Positions 1 through 6,319 of a stretch of 8,566 nucleotides of DNA are shown here, in pieces (the first letter of the stretch is position 1; each line of letters starts with the position of its first letter). Made by a program: the position numbers and the translations under genes. The stretch is from positions 1-8,566 of the forward strand of contig VGJG01000059.1 in the NCBI GenBank assembly GCA_016867615.1. The letters run 5' to 3'. The notes below the pieces were generated by a model. It was not told the DNA's origin. It saw only the letters and a list, made by a program, of their open reading frames with translations, and ran no database searches. This DNA comes from Candidatus Aminicenantota bacterium. GTDB taxonomy: Bacteria; Acidobacteriota; Aminicenantia; Aminicenantales; JAFGAV01.

Positions 1-17
1 TAAGATAGGCGCTCGAT

Positions 18-23
18 AAGGAG
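18..23 (+). promoter_or_regulatory. Shine-Dalgarno site of rpsT
   Basis: AAGGAG lies 6 nt before the ATG at 30, a near-consensus ribosome binding site that fixes the rpsT start. The preceding 17 bases are all the upstream sequence available, and no promoter can be judged in them. Confidence 0.8.
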
Positions 24-29
24 ACCGAC

Positions 30-308
30 ATGGCCCGTCACAAATCCGCCGTCCGTCAGCACCGCCGCAGCGTGCGCCGCACGGCGATCAACAAGCGCAA
101 CAAGACCGCTCTCCGGACACAGGTCCGGGACCTGAGGGAGAAAGTCCAGTCCAAGGACAAGGCGGCGGCCGACAAGGCCCTCCCCCGGGTTCTGTCCGCC
201 GCGGACAAAGCGGCCAAGAAGGGCGTCATTCATAAGAACAAGGCCGCCCGCCTGAAATCCCGGCTGAGCCGTCAGGTCCGGGCGATCACCCCCTCGCCGT
301 CCTCCTGA
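30..308 (+). CDS. rpsT: 30S ribosomal protein S20
   Basis: This 92-aa, highly basic protein matches bacterial S20, a primary 16S rRNA-binding protein needed for small-subunit assembly. The N-terminus (MARHKSAVRQHRRSVRR) and the C-terminal block with VIHKNKAARLKSRLSRQV (about residues 66-83) are the family's signatures, and the length is usual for S20 (about 85-95 aa). The sequence is Lys/Arg/Ala rich and mostly helical in character. The start is supported by AAGGAG 6 nt upstream. The last 23 nt overlap the end of holA, which is read from the opposite strand, so neither gene has room for a terminator between them. rpsT near holA is a recurrent bacterial arrangement. Confidence 0.97.
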   Translation: MARHKSAVRQHRRSVRRTAINKRNKTALRTQVRDLREKVQSKDKAAADKALPRVLSAADKAAKKGVIHKNKAARLKSRLSRQVRAITPSPSS

Positions 309-1548
309 TCTCTCCCTCCTTAATCGCCCGGCAACAATCATAGACGAAAGCCTCGATCCTTTCCCGCGGAGCGTCGGCGCCGCTCTTGAGGGCGGCGTCC
401 TGGCGGCTTAATTCAAGAAAGAGGTCCCGAAGCTTCGTCCGGGACAGCCTGTCCACGGGATGGAAAAAATCCTTGAATTTTTTTTCATACAGCTCGTAGA
501 AGTTTTCCTTGATATTGGGCTTGAGCCTCGAGAAAACCTCTTTCCGGCTCATCTGCTTTTCCTCGAGCAAGGCCCGGGCCAGCCGGACGTCGCGGAGAAA
601 CCCGCCGATCTGACCGAGGATTTTCTGCCCGGGCTCGCCCTCCATGAACAGCTTGTCGAGCACCAGGGCGCACCGAGGCCATGCGCCCGACGAGAGCGCA
701 TCGGTCAGGTTCCAGCCCTCGAGATCCTTGGTCCAGGCGCACACCTTGTCGATATCCTCGGCGCTCACGGCAGCCCCCGACGCGACCTTCTCCGCGGCGT
801 AGGCCTGCAGCTTGTCCAGCTCGTTCATCAGCTTCAACAGGTCGCTTCCGCAGACCTCGGCCAGCCGGGACTTGGCTTCCTTCGTCAGGGAAAAGCCGCG
901 CCTCCCGGCCTCATCGTCGATCCAGCCCGAAAGGGCCCCCTTCTTGAGGGCGGGCATCTCCAGCACCACGACACTGTCCGGGGCCGCGGTCCGACCGGAC
1001 GTTTTCCCCGGCGCAATGGCCCTGAGGACCGGCGAGGGGACGGCGCCCCGGAAACCGGCGGGACAGATCACGATGAGAATCGCGCCCGGCAGGGAAAGCG
1101 GGCTCTGGAGATACGCGTCCAGAGGGGCGGCTTTAGCCTTTTTGTTTTTTCCCTGCTCCTCATCCTCTTCTTCTTCCTCTTCCTCTTTCTCTTCCTCTTT
1201 CTTTTCCCTGGCGCGGGTCTCGCCCTCGGGAAGGTATTCCGCCACGACCAGCCGCCAGGGCGAAAAGAACGAGGGCGTGGTCCGGGCGGCGTCAATCACC
1301 TCGACCCACTTCGTCTCGTCCATCCAGAACCGGACCACGTTGAACTCCGGGCTCCCGGGTTCAAAGAGGAGGTCCCGGAGCGTGTCCACGAATTGGCGGG
1401 CGAAGTAGGGCTCCGCGCCGCGGATGACGTAGCAGGGTTTCAGGAACGCGGCGAGGTCCTCATCGCGGCAAGACGCCTTCTCGCCCCTCCGTCCCCCGGC
1501 TTTGAGGAACGAGCGGAGACCGTTGAGGTATTCGGCGACCGTGGCCAT
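286..1548 (-). CDS. holA: DNA polymerase III subunit delta
   Basis: This 420-aa protein is the delta subunit of the DNA polymerase III clamp loader, which opens the beta sliding clamp during replication. Family features include the N-terminal block around YVIRGAEPYFARQFVDTLRD (residues 40-59), a helical middle with ALKKGALSGWIDDEAGRRG (about 200-218) and CGSDLLKLMNELDKL (about 233-247), and a helical C-terminal collar domain (about 280-420). It is longer than E. coli delta (343 aa), partly because of a Lys/Glu-rich low-complexity insertion at about residues 112-140. I chose ATG 1548 over an in-frame TTG one codon upstream because GGAAGGG lies 5 nt before it. The ATG shares one base with the lptE stop codon (TGATG), implying translational coupling. 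The 3' end overlaps rpsT by 23 nt. Confidence 0.93.
   Translation of the reverse strand: MATVAEYLNGLRSFLKAGGRRGEKASCRDEDLAAFLKPCYVIRGAEPYFARQFVDTLRDLLFEPGSPEFNVVRFWMDETKWVEVIDAARTTPSFFSPWRLVVAEYLPEGETRAREKKEEEKEEEEEEEDEEQGKNKKAKAAPLDAYLQSPLSLPGAILIVICPAGFRGAVPSPVLRAIAPGKTSGRTAAPDSVVVLEMPALKKGALSGWIDDEAGRRGFSLTKEAKSRLAEVCGSDLLKLMNELDKLQAYAAEKVASGAAVSAEDIDKVCAWTKDLEGWNLTDALSSGAWPRCALVLDKLFMEGEPGQKILGQIGGFLRDVRLARALLEEKQMSRKEVFSRLKPNIKENFYELYEKKFKDFFHPVDRLSRTKLRDLFLELSRQDAALKSGADAPRERIEAFVYDCCRAIKEGEIRRTARG
1163..1209. repeat. 47-nt pure pyrimidine/purine tract
   Basis: The plus strand is uninterrupted C/T for 47 nt, built of repeated CTT and CCT units. It encodes the Glu/Lys run of HolA on the minus strand. 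A homopurine-homopyrimidine tract of this length with quasi-mirror symmetry could form triplex DNA or vary in length by slippage; both are inferences. Confidence 0.85.
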
Positions 1549-2105
1549 CAAAACCCTTCCAGGATGGCGATGACCAGGCTTCGGGCGAACTTCTCGGCCA
1601 CCTTGCCCACGGCCTCGGTTTCCATGGCCTCGAAATCGCTGCCCTGGGGGACTTCGTATTCCTCCACGTACTGGTAGGCGGGGTTGGAAAAAATGACCCT
1701 GTTCTGGACCGTGTCCCGGAGCGCGACGCTGGCCGTGACGACGATGTTGTAGCGGTCGGCCGTGGCCTGGCCGGAAAAGGCCATGGGCAGGGCGACGAAG
1801 CTCAGGATCTCGCCGGTCAGGACGGCCTGGGCCCTGGATTCGTCGCTCGTCACCTCGACCCGGCCGCGGTTGACCAGCTCGTTGATGACGCTCTGGGTCA
1901 GCTTGACGTCGACCTCGAAGCGGGTCGTCAGGTTCTTGAACATCGGGACGCTGATGACCTTGACATGGGGCGGCAGGAACCCGCCCGTGCCCCGGAGGCG
2001 ATAGCCGCAGCCTCCGGCGAGGAGCAGGACGGCCAGACAGGCCGCCGCCAGGGAGAGGGGGGCCCTCAGCCGGCGACGATGTTGACCAGCTTGTCGGGGA
2101 TGCAT
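1548..2105 (-). CDS. lptE: LPS-assembly lipoprotein LptE
   Basis: This 185-aa lipoprotein resembles LptE, the outer-membrane partner of the LptD beta-barrel, which inserts lipopolysaccharide into the outer leaflet. The N-terminus has an Arg-rich n-region (RRRLR), a hydrophobic core and a lipobox ending LAGGC with Cys33, followed directly by the CGYRLRG start typical of mature LptE. The body (VKVISVPMFKNLTTRFEVDVKL and the following QSVINELVNRGRVEV) matches the family's conserved first strands and helix. The ATG at 2105 lies inside leuS, giving a 40-nt overlap; no clear Shine-Dalgarno precedes it, so translation is probably coupled to leuS. No downstream ATG, GTG or TTG leaves an intact signal peptide. 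The 3' end abuts holA. Similarity is to the broad family, since LptE sequences diverge strongly. Confidence 0.87.
   Translation of the reverse strand: MHPRQAGQHRRRLRAPLSLAAACLAVLLLAGGCGYRLRGTGGFLPPHVKVISVPMFKNLTTRFEVDVKLTQSVINELVNRGRVEVTSDESRAQAVLTGEILSFVALPMAFSGQATADRYNIVVTASVALRDTVQNRVIFSNPAYQYVEEYEVPQGSDFEAMETEAVGKVAEKFARSLVIAILEGF
1554..1560 (-). promoter_or_regulatory. Shine-Dalgarno site of holA
   Basis: On the minus strand GGAAGGG ends 5 nt before the ATG at 1548. It favours this ATG over the TTG directly upstream and lies inside the end of lptE, as expected in a tightly packed operon. Confidence 0.6.
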
Positions 2106-4540
2106 ACCGTTTTTTTCACCGGGGCCCGTCCGAGGGCCGCCCGGACCTTGGGCAGGTTCAGGGCCGTCTCCCGGAGCTCGTCCTCGGGGGTTCCGGGCGG
2201 GACCTCGAACCTGTCCTTCAATTTGCCGTTGACCTGGACGACGATCGTCGCCTTTTCCTCGGCCGCCAGGGCGGGGTCATAGGCCGGCCAGGCGCTCCTG
2301 ACCAAAGGCCGGCCGTGGCCCGTCTCCTCCCAGAGCTCCTCGCAGACGTGGGGCGCGAAGGGCGCCAGGAGGAGCATCGCCGCCTCCAGGGCTCGGCGGA
2401 GGACCGCCCGGCCTTGGGCGTCGTCCGAAAGCTCTTCGCCGACCCGCCGAACATGGTTGACCAGCTCCATGATCGAGCTGACGGCGGTGTTGAGATGGAA
2501 GCGCTTCTCGATGTCCTCCGTCACCCGTTTGATCGTCCGGTGCGTGCGCTTCAGGAGGCCGGAGCCGTCGGCGGCCGCCGGCTCCGCGGGAGGCTCCGCG
2601 GCGAACACCGCCCCGTTGTCCCGGACGGTTTTCCACAGGCGGTGGAGGAACCGGGAGCAGCCCTCGATCCCGTCCTCGTTCCAGGCGAATTCCTTTTCCG
2701 GGGGCGAGGCGAAGAGGATGAACAGCCGCAGGGCGTCCGCGCCGTAGCGGCCGAGGCATGCGTCCGGGTCCACGACGTTTCCCCGGGACTTGGACATGGC
2801 CGCTCCGTCCTTGGTGACCATGCCCTGGGCCAGGTAGCGGGGGAAGGGCTCGTCGACGCCGGCCAGGCCGAGGTCGCGGAAGACCTTGGTGAAGAAACGG
2901 GCGTAGATCAGGTGGAGGATGGCGTGCTCCACCCCGCCGATGTAGAGGTCGACGGGCATCCAGTGCCCGGCCGCGCCGCGCTCCACGGGCCGCGCGCTTT
3001 CCCCCGGAGAGGCGTACCGGAAAAAATACCAGGACGAATCAAAGAAGGTGTCCATGGTGTCGGTCTCGCGCCGGGCCGGGCCGCCGCACTTCGGGCACTC
3101 CGTGCGCACGAAGGACTCGACCTTCTCCAGCGGAGACCCCTCGGTCCCGGTCAGGGGAGCCTCGAGGGGGATCTCCACGGGAAGCCGGTCGTAGGGAACC
3201 CCGACCGCTCCGCATGCCGGACAGTGGATGACGGGGATGGGCGTCCCCCAGTATCGCTGCCGGGAGATGCCCCAGTCCCTGAGGCGGTAGATCGTGCTCT
3301 CCCGTCCGAAGCCCTTCGCCTCGGCCAACCGGTTCATCTCCGGAACGGCGTCCCGGCTGAGTTGTCCCGAATACGGCCCGGAGTTCACCATCCGGCCGGT
3401 ATCCTCGAAGGCCAGACCCTCGGCCGGCGCGTCCTGCGGCGACTCGGGCTCGATGACCGTTCTGACGGGCAGCCCGTACTTGCGGGCGAATTCGCAGTCC
3501 CGCTGGTCGTGGGCGGGAACGGCCATGATGGCCCCCGTCCCGTACTCCATCAGCACGTAGTTGGCCAGCCAGACGGGGATCTCCTCCCCGCTGAAGGGGT
3601 TGACGGCCTTGAGGCCGGTGTCCCTTCCCTCCTTGACGACCTCGGCGGGGTCACGCCGGGTGTGGGATTCATGGACGGCCCGGGCCGCCCAATCCTTGAG
3701 ACCGGCGGGAACATCCTCGCGCTCCAGGAGCCGCTCGACGAGGGGATGCTCGGGCGAGAGGACGAGGAACGTGGCGCCGTAGATCGTGTCCACCCGGGTG
3801 GTGAACACCTCGACCTCGGCGTTCAGGGCGGGCACGCGGAAGACGAGCCGCGTCCCCGTGCTCTTCCCGACCCAGTTCTTCTGCATGAGGAGCACGTGCT
3901 CGGGCCAGTCCTGGAGCCGCTCGTGGCCCGAGAGCAGCTCCTCGGCGTAATCGGTGATCTTCAGGAACCAGTGATCGGTCCGCTTCTGCTCGACGCCGGT
4001 CTCGCACCTCCAGCACCCGCCTCCCTGGGCCTGCTCGTTGGCCAGGACGGTCCGGCACTGGGGGCACCAGTTGACCCAGCTCTTGCGCCGGTAGGCCAGG
4101 CCCCGCTCGAACATCTTCAGGAACAGCCACTGGTTCCAGCGATAGTATTCCGGCAGGCAGGTGCTGATCTCCCGCGACCAGTCGTAGGCGAAGCCCAGGC
4201 GTTTGAGCTGGGTCTTCATGTGGGCGATGTTGTTCAGGGTCCAGTCCCGGGGGTGGATGCCGTGCTTGATGGCCGCGTTCTCCGCCGGGAGCCCCAGGGC
4301 GTCCCAGCCGATGGGGTGGAGGACGTTGAAGCCCCGCATCATCTTGAAGCGGGTCAGGACGTCCCCGATGGAGTAGTTGCGGACATGACCCATGTGGATC
4401 CGGCCCGAGGGATAGGGGAACATCTCCAGGCAGTAGAACTTCGGCCTGGGGTCGTCCTCGCGGACCTCGAAGGCGCGGAGCGCGTCCCAGGCCTTCTGCC
4501 ATTTGGCTTCGACCTGTTCGAAACGATAGTGTTCCTGCAT
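2066..4540 (-). CDS. leuS: Leucyl-tRNA synthetase
   Basis: This 824-aa class I synthetase charges tRNA-Leu and hydrolyses mischarged tRNA. The catalytic signatures are PYPSGRIHMGH (42-52, the HIGH motif) and AMSKS (581-585, with the essential second Lys at 584; the first Lys is replaced by Ala, a tolerated variant). The CP1 editing domain keeps the TTRVDT block (247-252) and the AVPAHD Asp345, the same positions as the key Thr252 and Asp345 of E. coli LeuRS; Val250 replaces the E. coli Pro. Two four-cysteine sets (C159/C162/C176/C179 and C440/C443/C482/C485) suggest zinc sites, as in thermophile-type LeuRS. The C-terminus (VVQVNGKLKDRF ... IPDKLVNIVAG) is complete. I chose ATG 4540 (MQEHYRF, as in E. 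coli MQEQYR) over an ATG 20 codons upstream whose extension is unlike the family. It is first in an operon with lptE and holA. Confidence 0.98.
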   Translation of the reverse strand: MQEHYRFEQVEAKWQKAWDALRAFEVREDDPRPKFYCLEMFPYPSGRIHMGHVRNYSIGDVLTRFKMMRGFNVLHPIGWDALGLPAENAAIKHGIHPRDWTLNNIAHMKTQLKRLGFAYDWSREISTCLPEYYRWNQWLFLKMFERGLAYRRKSWVNWCPQCRTVLANEQAQGGGCWRCETGVEQKRTDHWFLKITDYAEELLSGHERLQDWPEHVLLMQKNWVGKSTGTRLVFRVPALNAEVEVFTTRVDTIYGATFLVLSPEHPLVERLLEREDVPAGLKDWAARAVHESHTRRDPAEVVKEGRDTGLKAVNPFSGEEIPVWLANYVLMEYGTGAIMAVPAHDQRDCEFARKYGLPVRTVIEPESPQDAPAEGLAFEDTGRMVNSGPYSGQLSRDAVPEMNRLAEAKGFGRESTIYRLRDWGISRQRYWGTPIPVIHCPACGAVGVPYDRLPVEIPLEAPLTGTEGSPLEKVESFVRTECPKCGGPARRETDTMDTFFDSSWYFFRYASPGESARPVERGAAGHWMPVDLYIGGVEHAILHLIYARFFTKVFRDLGLAGVDEPFPRYLAQGMVTKDGAAMSKSRGNVVDPDACLGRYGADALRLFILFASPPEKEFAWNEDGIEGCSRFLHRLWKTVRDNGAVFAAEPPAEPAAADGSGLLKRTHRTIKRVTEDIEKRFHLNTAVSSIMELVNHVRRVGEELSDDAQGRAVLRRALEAAMLLLAPFAPHVCEELWEETGHGRPLVRSAWPAYDPALAAEEKATIVVQVNGKLKDRFEVPPGTPEDELRETALNLPKVRAALGRAPVKKTVCIPDKLVNIVAG

Positions 4541-4600
4541 GGCGTTCTGGACTCGGCGGTGTGGGAATCGGCCCGGAAAGCCCCGGCAATCCTCCGTCAA

Positions 4601-4629
4601 ATGGTACGGGGAACCGGCTGGAAAGTCAA
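4601..4629 (-). promoter_or_regulatory. Predicted sigma70 promoter of the leuS-lptE-holA operon
   Basis: On the minus strand TTGACT (4629-4624) is followed after exactly 17 nt by TACCAT (4606-4601), 5/6 and 4/6 matches to the consensus. Transcription would begin near 4594, leaving a leader of about 54 nt before the leuS ATG at 4540. That is too short for a T-box leader. Confidence 0.6.
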
Positions 4630-4672
4630 GAAATTGGCCTCGCTCCCCACCCCAGCGCCATCAACTTGACTT
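4623..4672. repeat. 8-bp inverted repeat spanning the divergent -35 boxes
   Basis: AAGTCAAG (4623-4630) and CTTGACTT (4665-4672) are perfect inverted copies 34 nt apart. Each contains a TTGACT -35-like box facing outward. The symmetry may simply reflect two back-to-back promoters or may be an operator. Confidence 0.6.
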
Positions 4673-4694
4673 CGGCCCGGAGATGGCCAAGAAT
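4666..4694 (+). promoter_or_regulatory. Candidate promoter overlapping the btuF-like start
   Basis: TTGACT (4666-4671), a 17-nt spacer, then AAGAAT (4689-4694, 4/6) mirror the leuS promoter exactly. Transcription would start near 4701, inside the gene as called from ATG 4683, but 3 nt before an in-frame TTG at 4704. Either the promoter is spurious or the protein starts at that TTG. Confidence 0.35.
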
Positions 4695-5624
4695 AAAAAT
4701 ATCTTGAGCCCATCCGCGATTCGAACGGCCGCGGCGGCCCTCGTCCTGTGCGCCATAGGGAGCGCCCCGCTCCCCGCCGCCGCGCGGTCGAACGAAGCCC
4801 AAACAATCAAGGACGACCTGGGGTTCGAGTTCCGGACAGGAGACCCGCCGCGGCGCATCGTCTCCCTGGCCCCCAACATCACCGAGATCCTGTTCGCCCT
4901 GGGGCTGGAGGACAGGGTGGCGGGCGTGACGCGCTTCTGCGATTTTCCGCCCGCGGCGGCGGGGAAGGCGAAGGTCGGCGGCCTCTCCGACCTCGACCTG
5001 GAGAAGATCCGGTCGCTCGAGCCCGATCTGATCCTGGCCTTCCGGGGAAACCCGCTGGAAGCCGTAAAAAAAATCAGGGAGCTGCGCCTGCCCGTCTTCG
5101 TTCTGGACGAGGGAGTCAAACTCGAGCATCTCCTGGGCATGATCACCCGTATCGGCGCGGTGACGCGCCGGGAAGCGGAGGCCGCGGCCCTCGTCCGCAG
5201 GCTGGACCTGGAAATGGAAGAGCTCCGGAGGCGGCTGGAGAAAGCCGCCGCCAAGCCCAGGGTCTTTTTGCTCCTGCCGGGCGAAGGTTTATGGACATGC
5301 GGGGCGGAAAGCTACGTTCATGACCTCCTGGAGCGCGCGGGGGCGGCGAACATCGCCGCGGGCATCCCCCGCCCCTGGGCCCCTTTCAGCCGGGAGGCGC
5401 TCCTGGCCGAAGACCCGGAAGTCCTAATCGTGCTGGCCGGGAGCCAACAGGATTTCGAGACGAGCGCCGGGCGCCTCAGGGCCGACGCCCGGCTCCGCCG
5501 CCTTCAGGCCCTCCGGCACGAAAGGCTGGTCCGCCTCGACGAAAACAAAGCCTCGCGATTCGGCCCCCGCCTGATCGAAGCCTGCTCCGACCTGGCCCGA
5601 GCCCTTCATCCAGAGTGTTTCTAG
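4683..5624 (+). CDS. Periplasmic cobalamin-binding protein, BtuF-like
   Basis: This 313-aa protein looks like a helical-backbone periplasmic binding protein of the BtuF type, which captures vitamin B12 for an ABC importer. It has a Sec signal peptide (AKNKN n-region, hydrophobic core about 15-28, PAAA near 31-34). It matches E. coli BtuF in order: RIVSLAPNITEILFALG (58-74), CDFPP (86-90), LILAFRGNPLE (116-126), the KPRVFLL strand (191-197) and PWAPFSREALL (231-241). Glu107 and Glu238 fall where BtuF has the Glu pair that docks onto BtuC. A related siderophore-binding protein is the alternative. ATG 4683 gives a full signal peptide but has no well-spaced Shine-Dalgarno; TTG 4704 is possible and also leaves a signal peptide. 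No permease or ATPase gene is adjacent. The B12-dependent mutase downstream supports a cobalamin role. Confidence 0.85.
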   Translation: MAKNKNILSPSAIRTAAAALVLCAIGSAPLPAAARSNEAQTIKDDLGFEFRTGDPPRRIVSLAPNITEILFALGLEDRVAGVTRFCDFPPAAAGKAKVGGLSDLDLEKIRSLEPDLILAFRGNPLEAVKKIRELRLPVFVLDEGVKLEHLLGMITRIGAVTRREAEAAALVRRLDLEMEELRRRLEKAAAKPRVFLLLPGEGLWTCGAESYVHDLLERAGAANIAAGIPRPWAPFSREALLAEDPEVLIVLAGSQQDFETSAGRLRADARLRRLQALRHERLVRLDENKASRFGPRLIEACSDLARALHPECF

Positions 5625-5662
5625 GGGGGAACGGACGCGCTCTATCGGCGGTCCATATTTGA

Positions 5663-5671
5663 TGCTAGAAT
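5663..5671 (+). promoter_or_regulatory. Extended -10 promoter directly before the 205-aa gene
   Basis: TGC-TAGAAT (TG at 5663-5664, hexamer 5666-5671, 5/6 match) is a good extended -10 element. No -35 is recognisable at 17 nt, which extended -10 promoters can tolerate. The hexamer ends 9 nt before the ATG at 5681, so the transcript would have almost no 5' leader. Confidence 0.5.
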
Positions 5672-5680
5672 GAACGGCTT

Positions 5681-6298
5681 ATGAGGCTCTATTTCGTCAA
5701 GGACTCCCGGAATCACTACCGGTGTTTCGAGGCGGACCCGGCGGGCCCGCCCGGCGTCCGCTTCAGCCGCGCCCGCAAAGCCCTTGAGAAGGCCAAAGAA
5801 AAACTCATGCTCCTCCCTCAGAGAGTTCTCCGCAGGGAGCAGGCCTTTGCCGCCGCAACCCGTCTTGGCGAGGGCGAGGTCGTCGTCGTGCATCACTCCG
5901 GGTTTCTGGACGAAAAGCACATCGGGAGGAAATTCCGCCTCTTCCTCCACAAGCAGCGGAGCTCGCACCTCCTGGCCCTGGTTGGGGAGGCCCTCCTCCT
6001 GCCCTTCGCCGGGCTCAGCGGCCTGCTCCCCGGCCCCAACGTGGCCTTTTATTCGCTGGCGCTGCTGATGATCCTCCAATGGCGCGCCCAGCGCGGGATC
6101 CGCAGGATCCTTCATCATTCCCATGAATTCAGGGCCGACCCCCTCCTGGGGGAGTGGGAGCGGGCCGTGGAGGACGGCCGCCGCGAGGACTTTCCCGCCC
6201 TCCTGGAGCGCATCGAGCGGGAGCACGGCGTGGTCAAAGCCCGCAAGATCCTGGAAAGGCGGCCCGGACGCGGACGTCAATTTGACAAAGGCCGGTGA
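5681..6298 (+). CDS. Hypothetical protein with a hydrophobic central segment
   Basis: I do not recognise this 205-aa protein with confidence. The N-terminal half (1-95) is basic and soluble in character, with VVVVHHSGFLDEKHIGRKFRLFL at about 67-89. Residues 96-133 are a hydrophobic stretch broken by PGPN (117-120), which could be one or two membrane passes. The C-terminal third is charged, with several His (HHSHEF, 145-150) and a helical E/R-rich region. The PGPN-VAFY segment followed by an Arg-rich stretch loosely recalls Mit_KHE1 (mitochondrial K+/H+ exchange-related) proteins, but this is a weak impression only. No Shine-Dalgarno precedes ATG 5681; an extended -10 lies 9 nt upstream. The gene sits 56 nt after the btuF-like gene and 21 nt before the next gene. 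Composition matches its neighbours. Confidence 0.75.
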   Translation: MRLYFVKDSRNHYRCFEADPAGPPGVRFSRARKALEKAKEKLMLLPQRVLRREQAFAAATRLGEGEVVVVHHSGFLDEKHIGRKFRLFLHKQRSSHLLALVGEALLLPFAGLSGLLPGPNVAFYSLALLMILQWRAQRGIRRILHHSHEFRADPLLGEWERAVEDGRREDFPALLERIEREHGVVKARKILERRPGRGRQFDKGR

Positions 6299-6310
6299 TT
6301 GTTTTATTTA
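6282..6310 (+). promoter_or_regulatory. Predicted promoter of the DUF948-like/ytxH pair
   Basis: A perfect TTGACA -35 (6282-6287) is followed after 17 nt by TATTTA (6305-6310, 3/6) in a locally AT-rich patch. It overlaps the end of the preceding gene. The -10 ends 9 nt before ATG 6320, which has no Shine-Dalgarno, so the mRNA would be leaderless or nearly so. Confidence 0.5.
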
Positions 6311-6319
6311 TAGGCCATA

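Noticed and set aside
460..1677. Long plus-strand open frame opposite holA and lptE
   Set aside because: It crosses the 3' end of lptE and most of holA, and its Phe/Leu run is just the complement of the HolA Glu/Lys tract. No family resemblance.
4541..4600. Upstream ATG at 4600 as the leuS start
   Set aside because: The 20 extra residues do not resemble LeuRS N-termini, and the ATG lies immediately at the predicted transcription start, whereas MQEHYRF at 4540 matches the family.
2315..4669. Long open frame on the plus strand opposite leuS
   Set aside because: It is an antisense shadow of GC-rich leuS codons. Its translation is repetitive Gly/Leu/Val/Asp-rich with no recognisable domain, while leuS is certain.
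4541..4682. T-box leader for leuS or cobalamin riboswitch for the btuF-like gene
   Set aside because: The shared intergenic region is only about 142 nt with promoters in its middle, leaving leaders too short for either. I saw no T-box or B12-box sequence.
5625..5662. Terminator after the btuF-like gene
   Set aside because: Only a 4-bp GGAC/GTCC stem with mismatches and no T-run is present, which is too weak to call.
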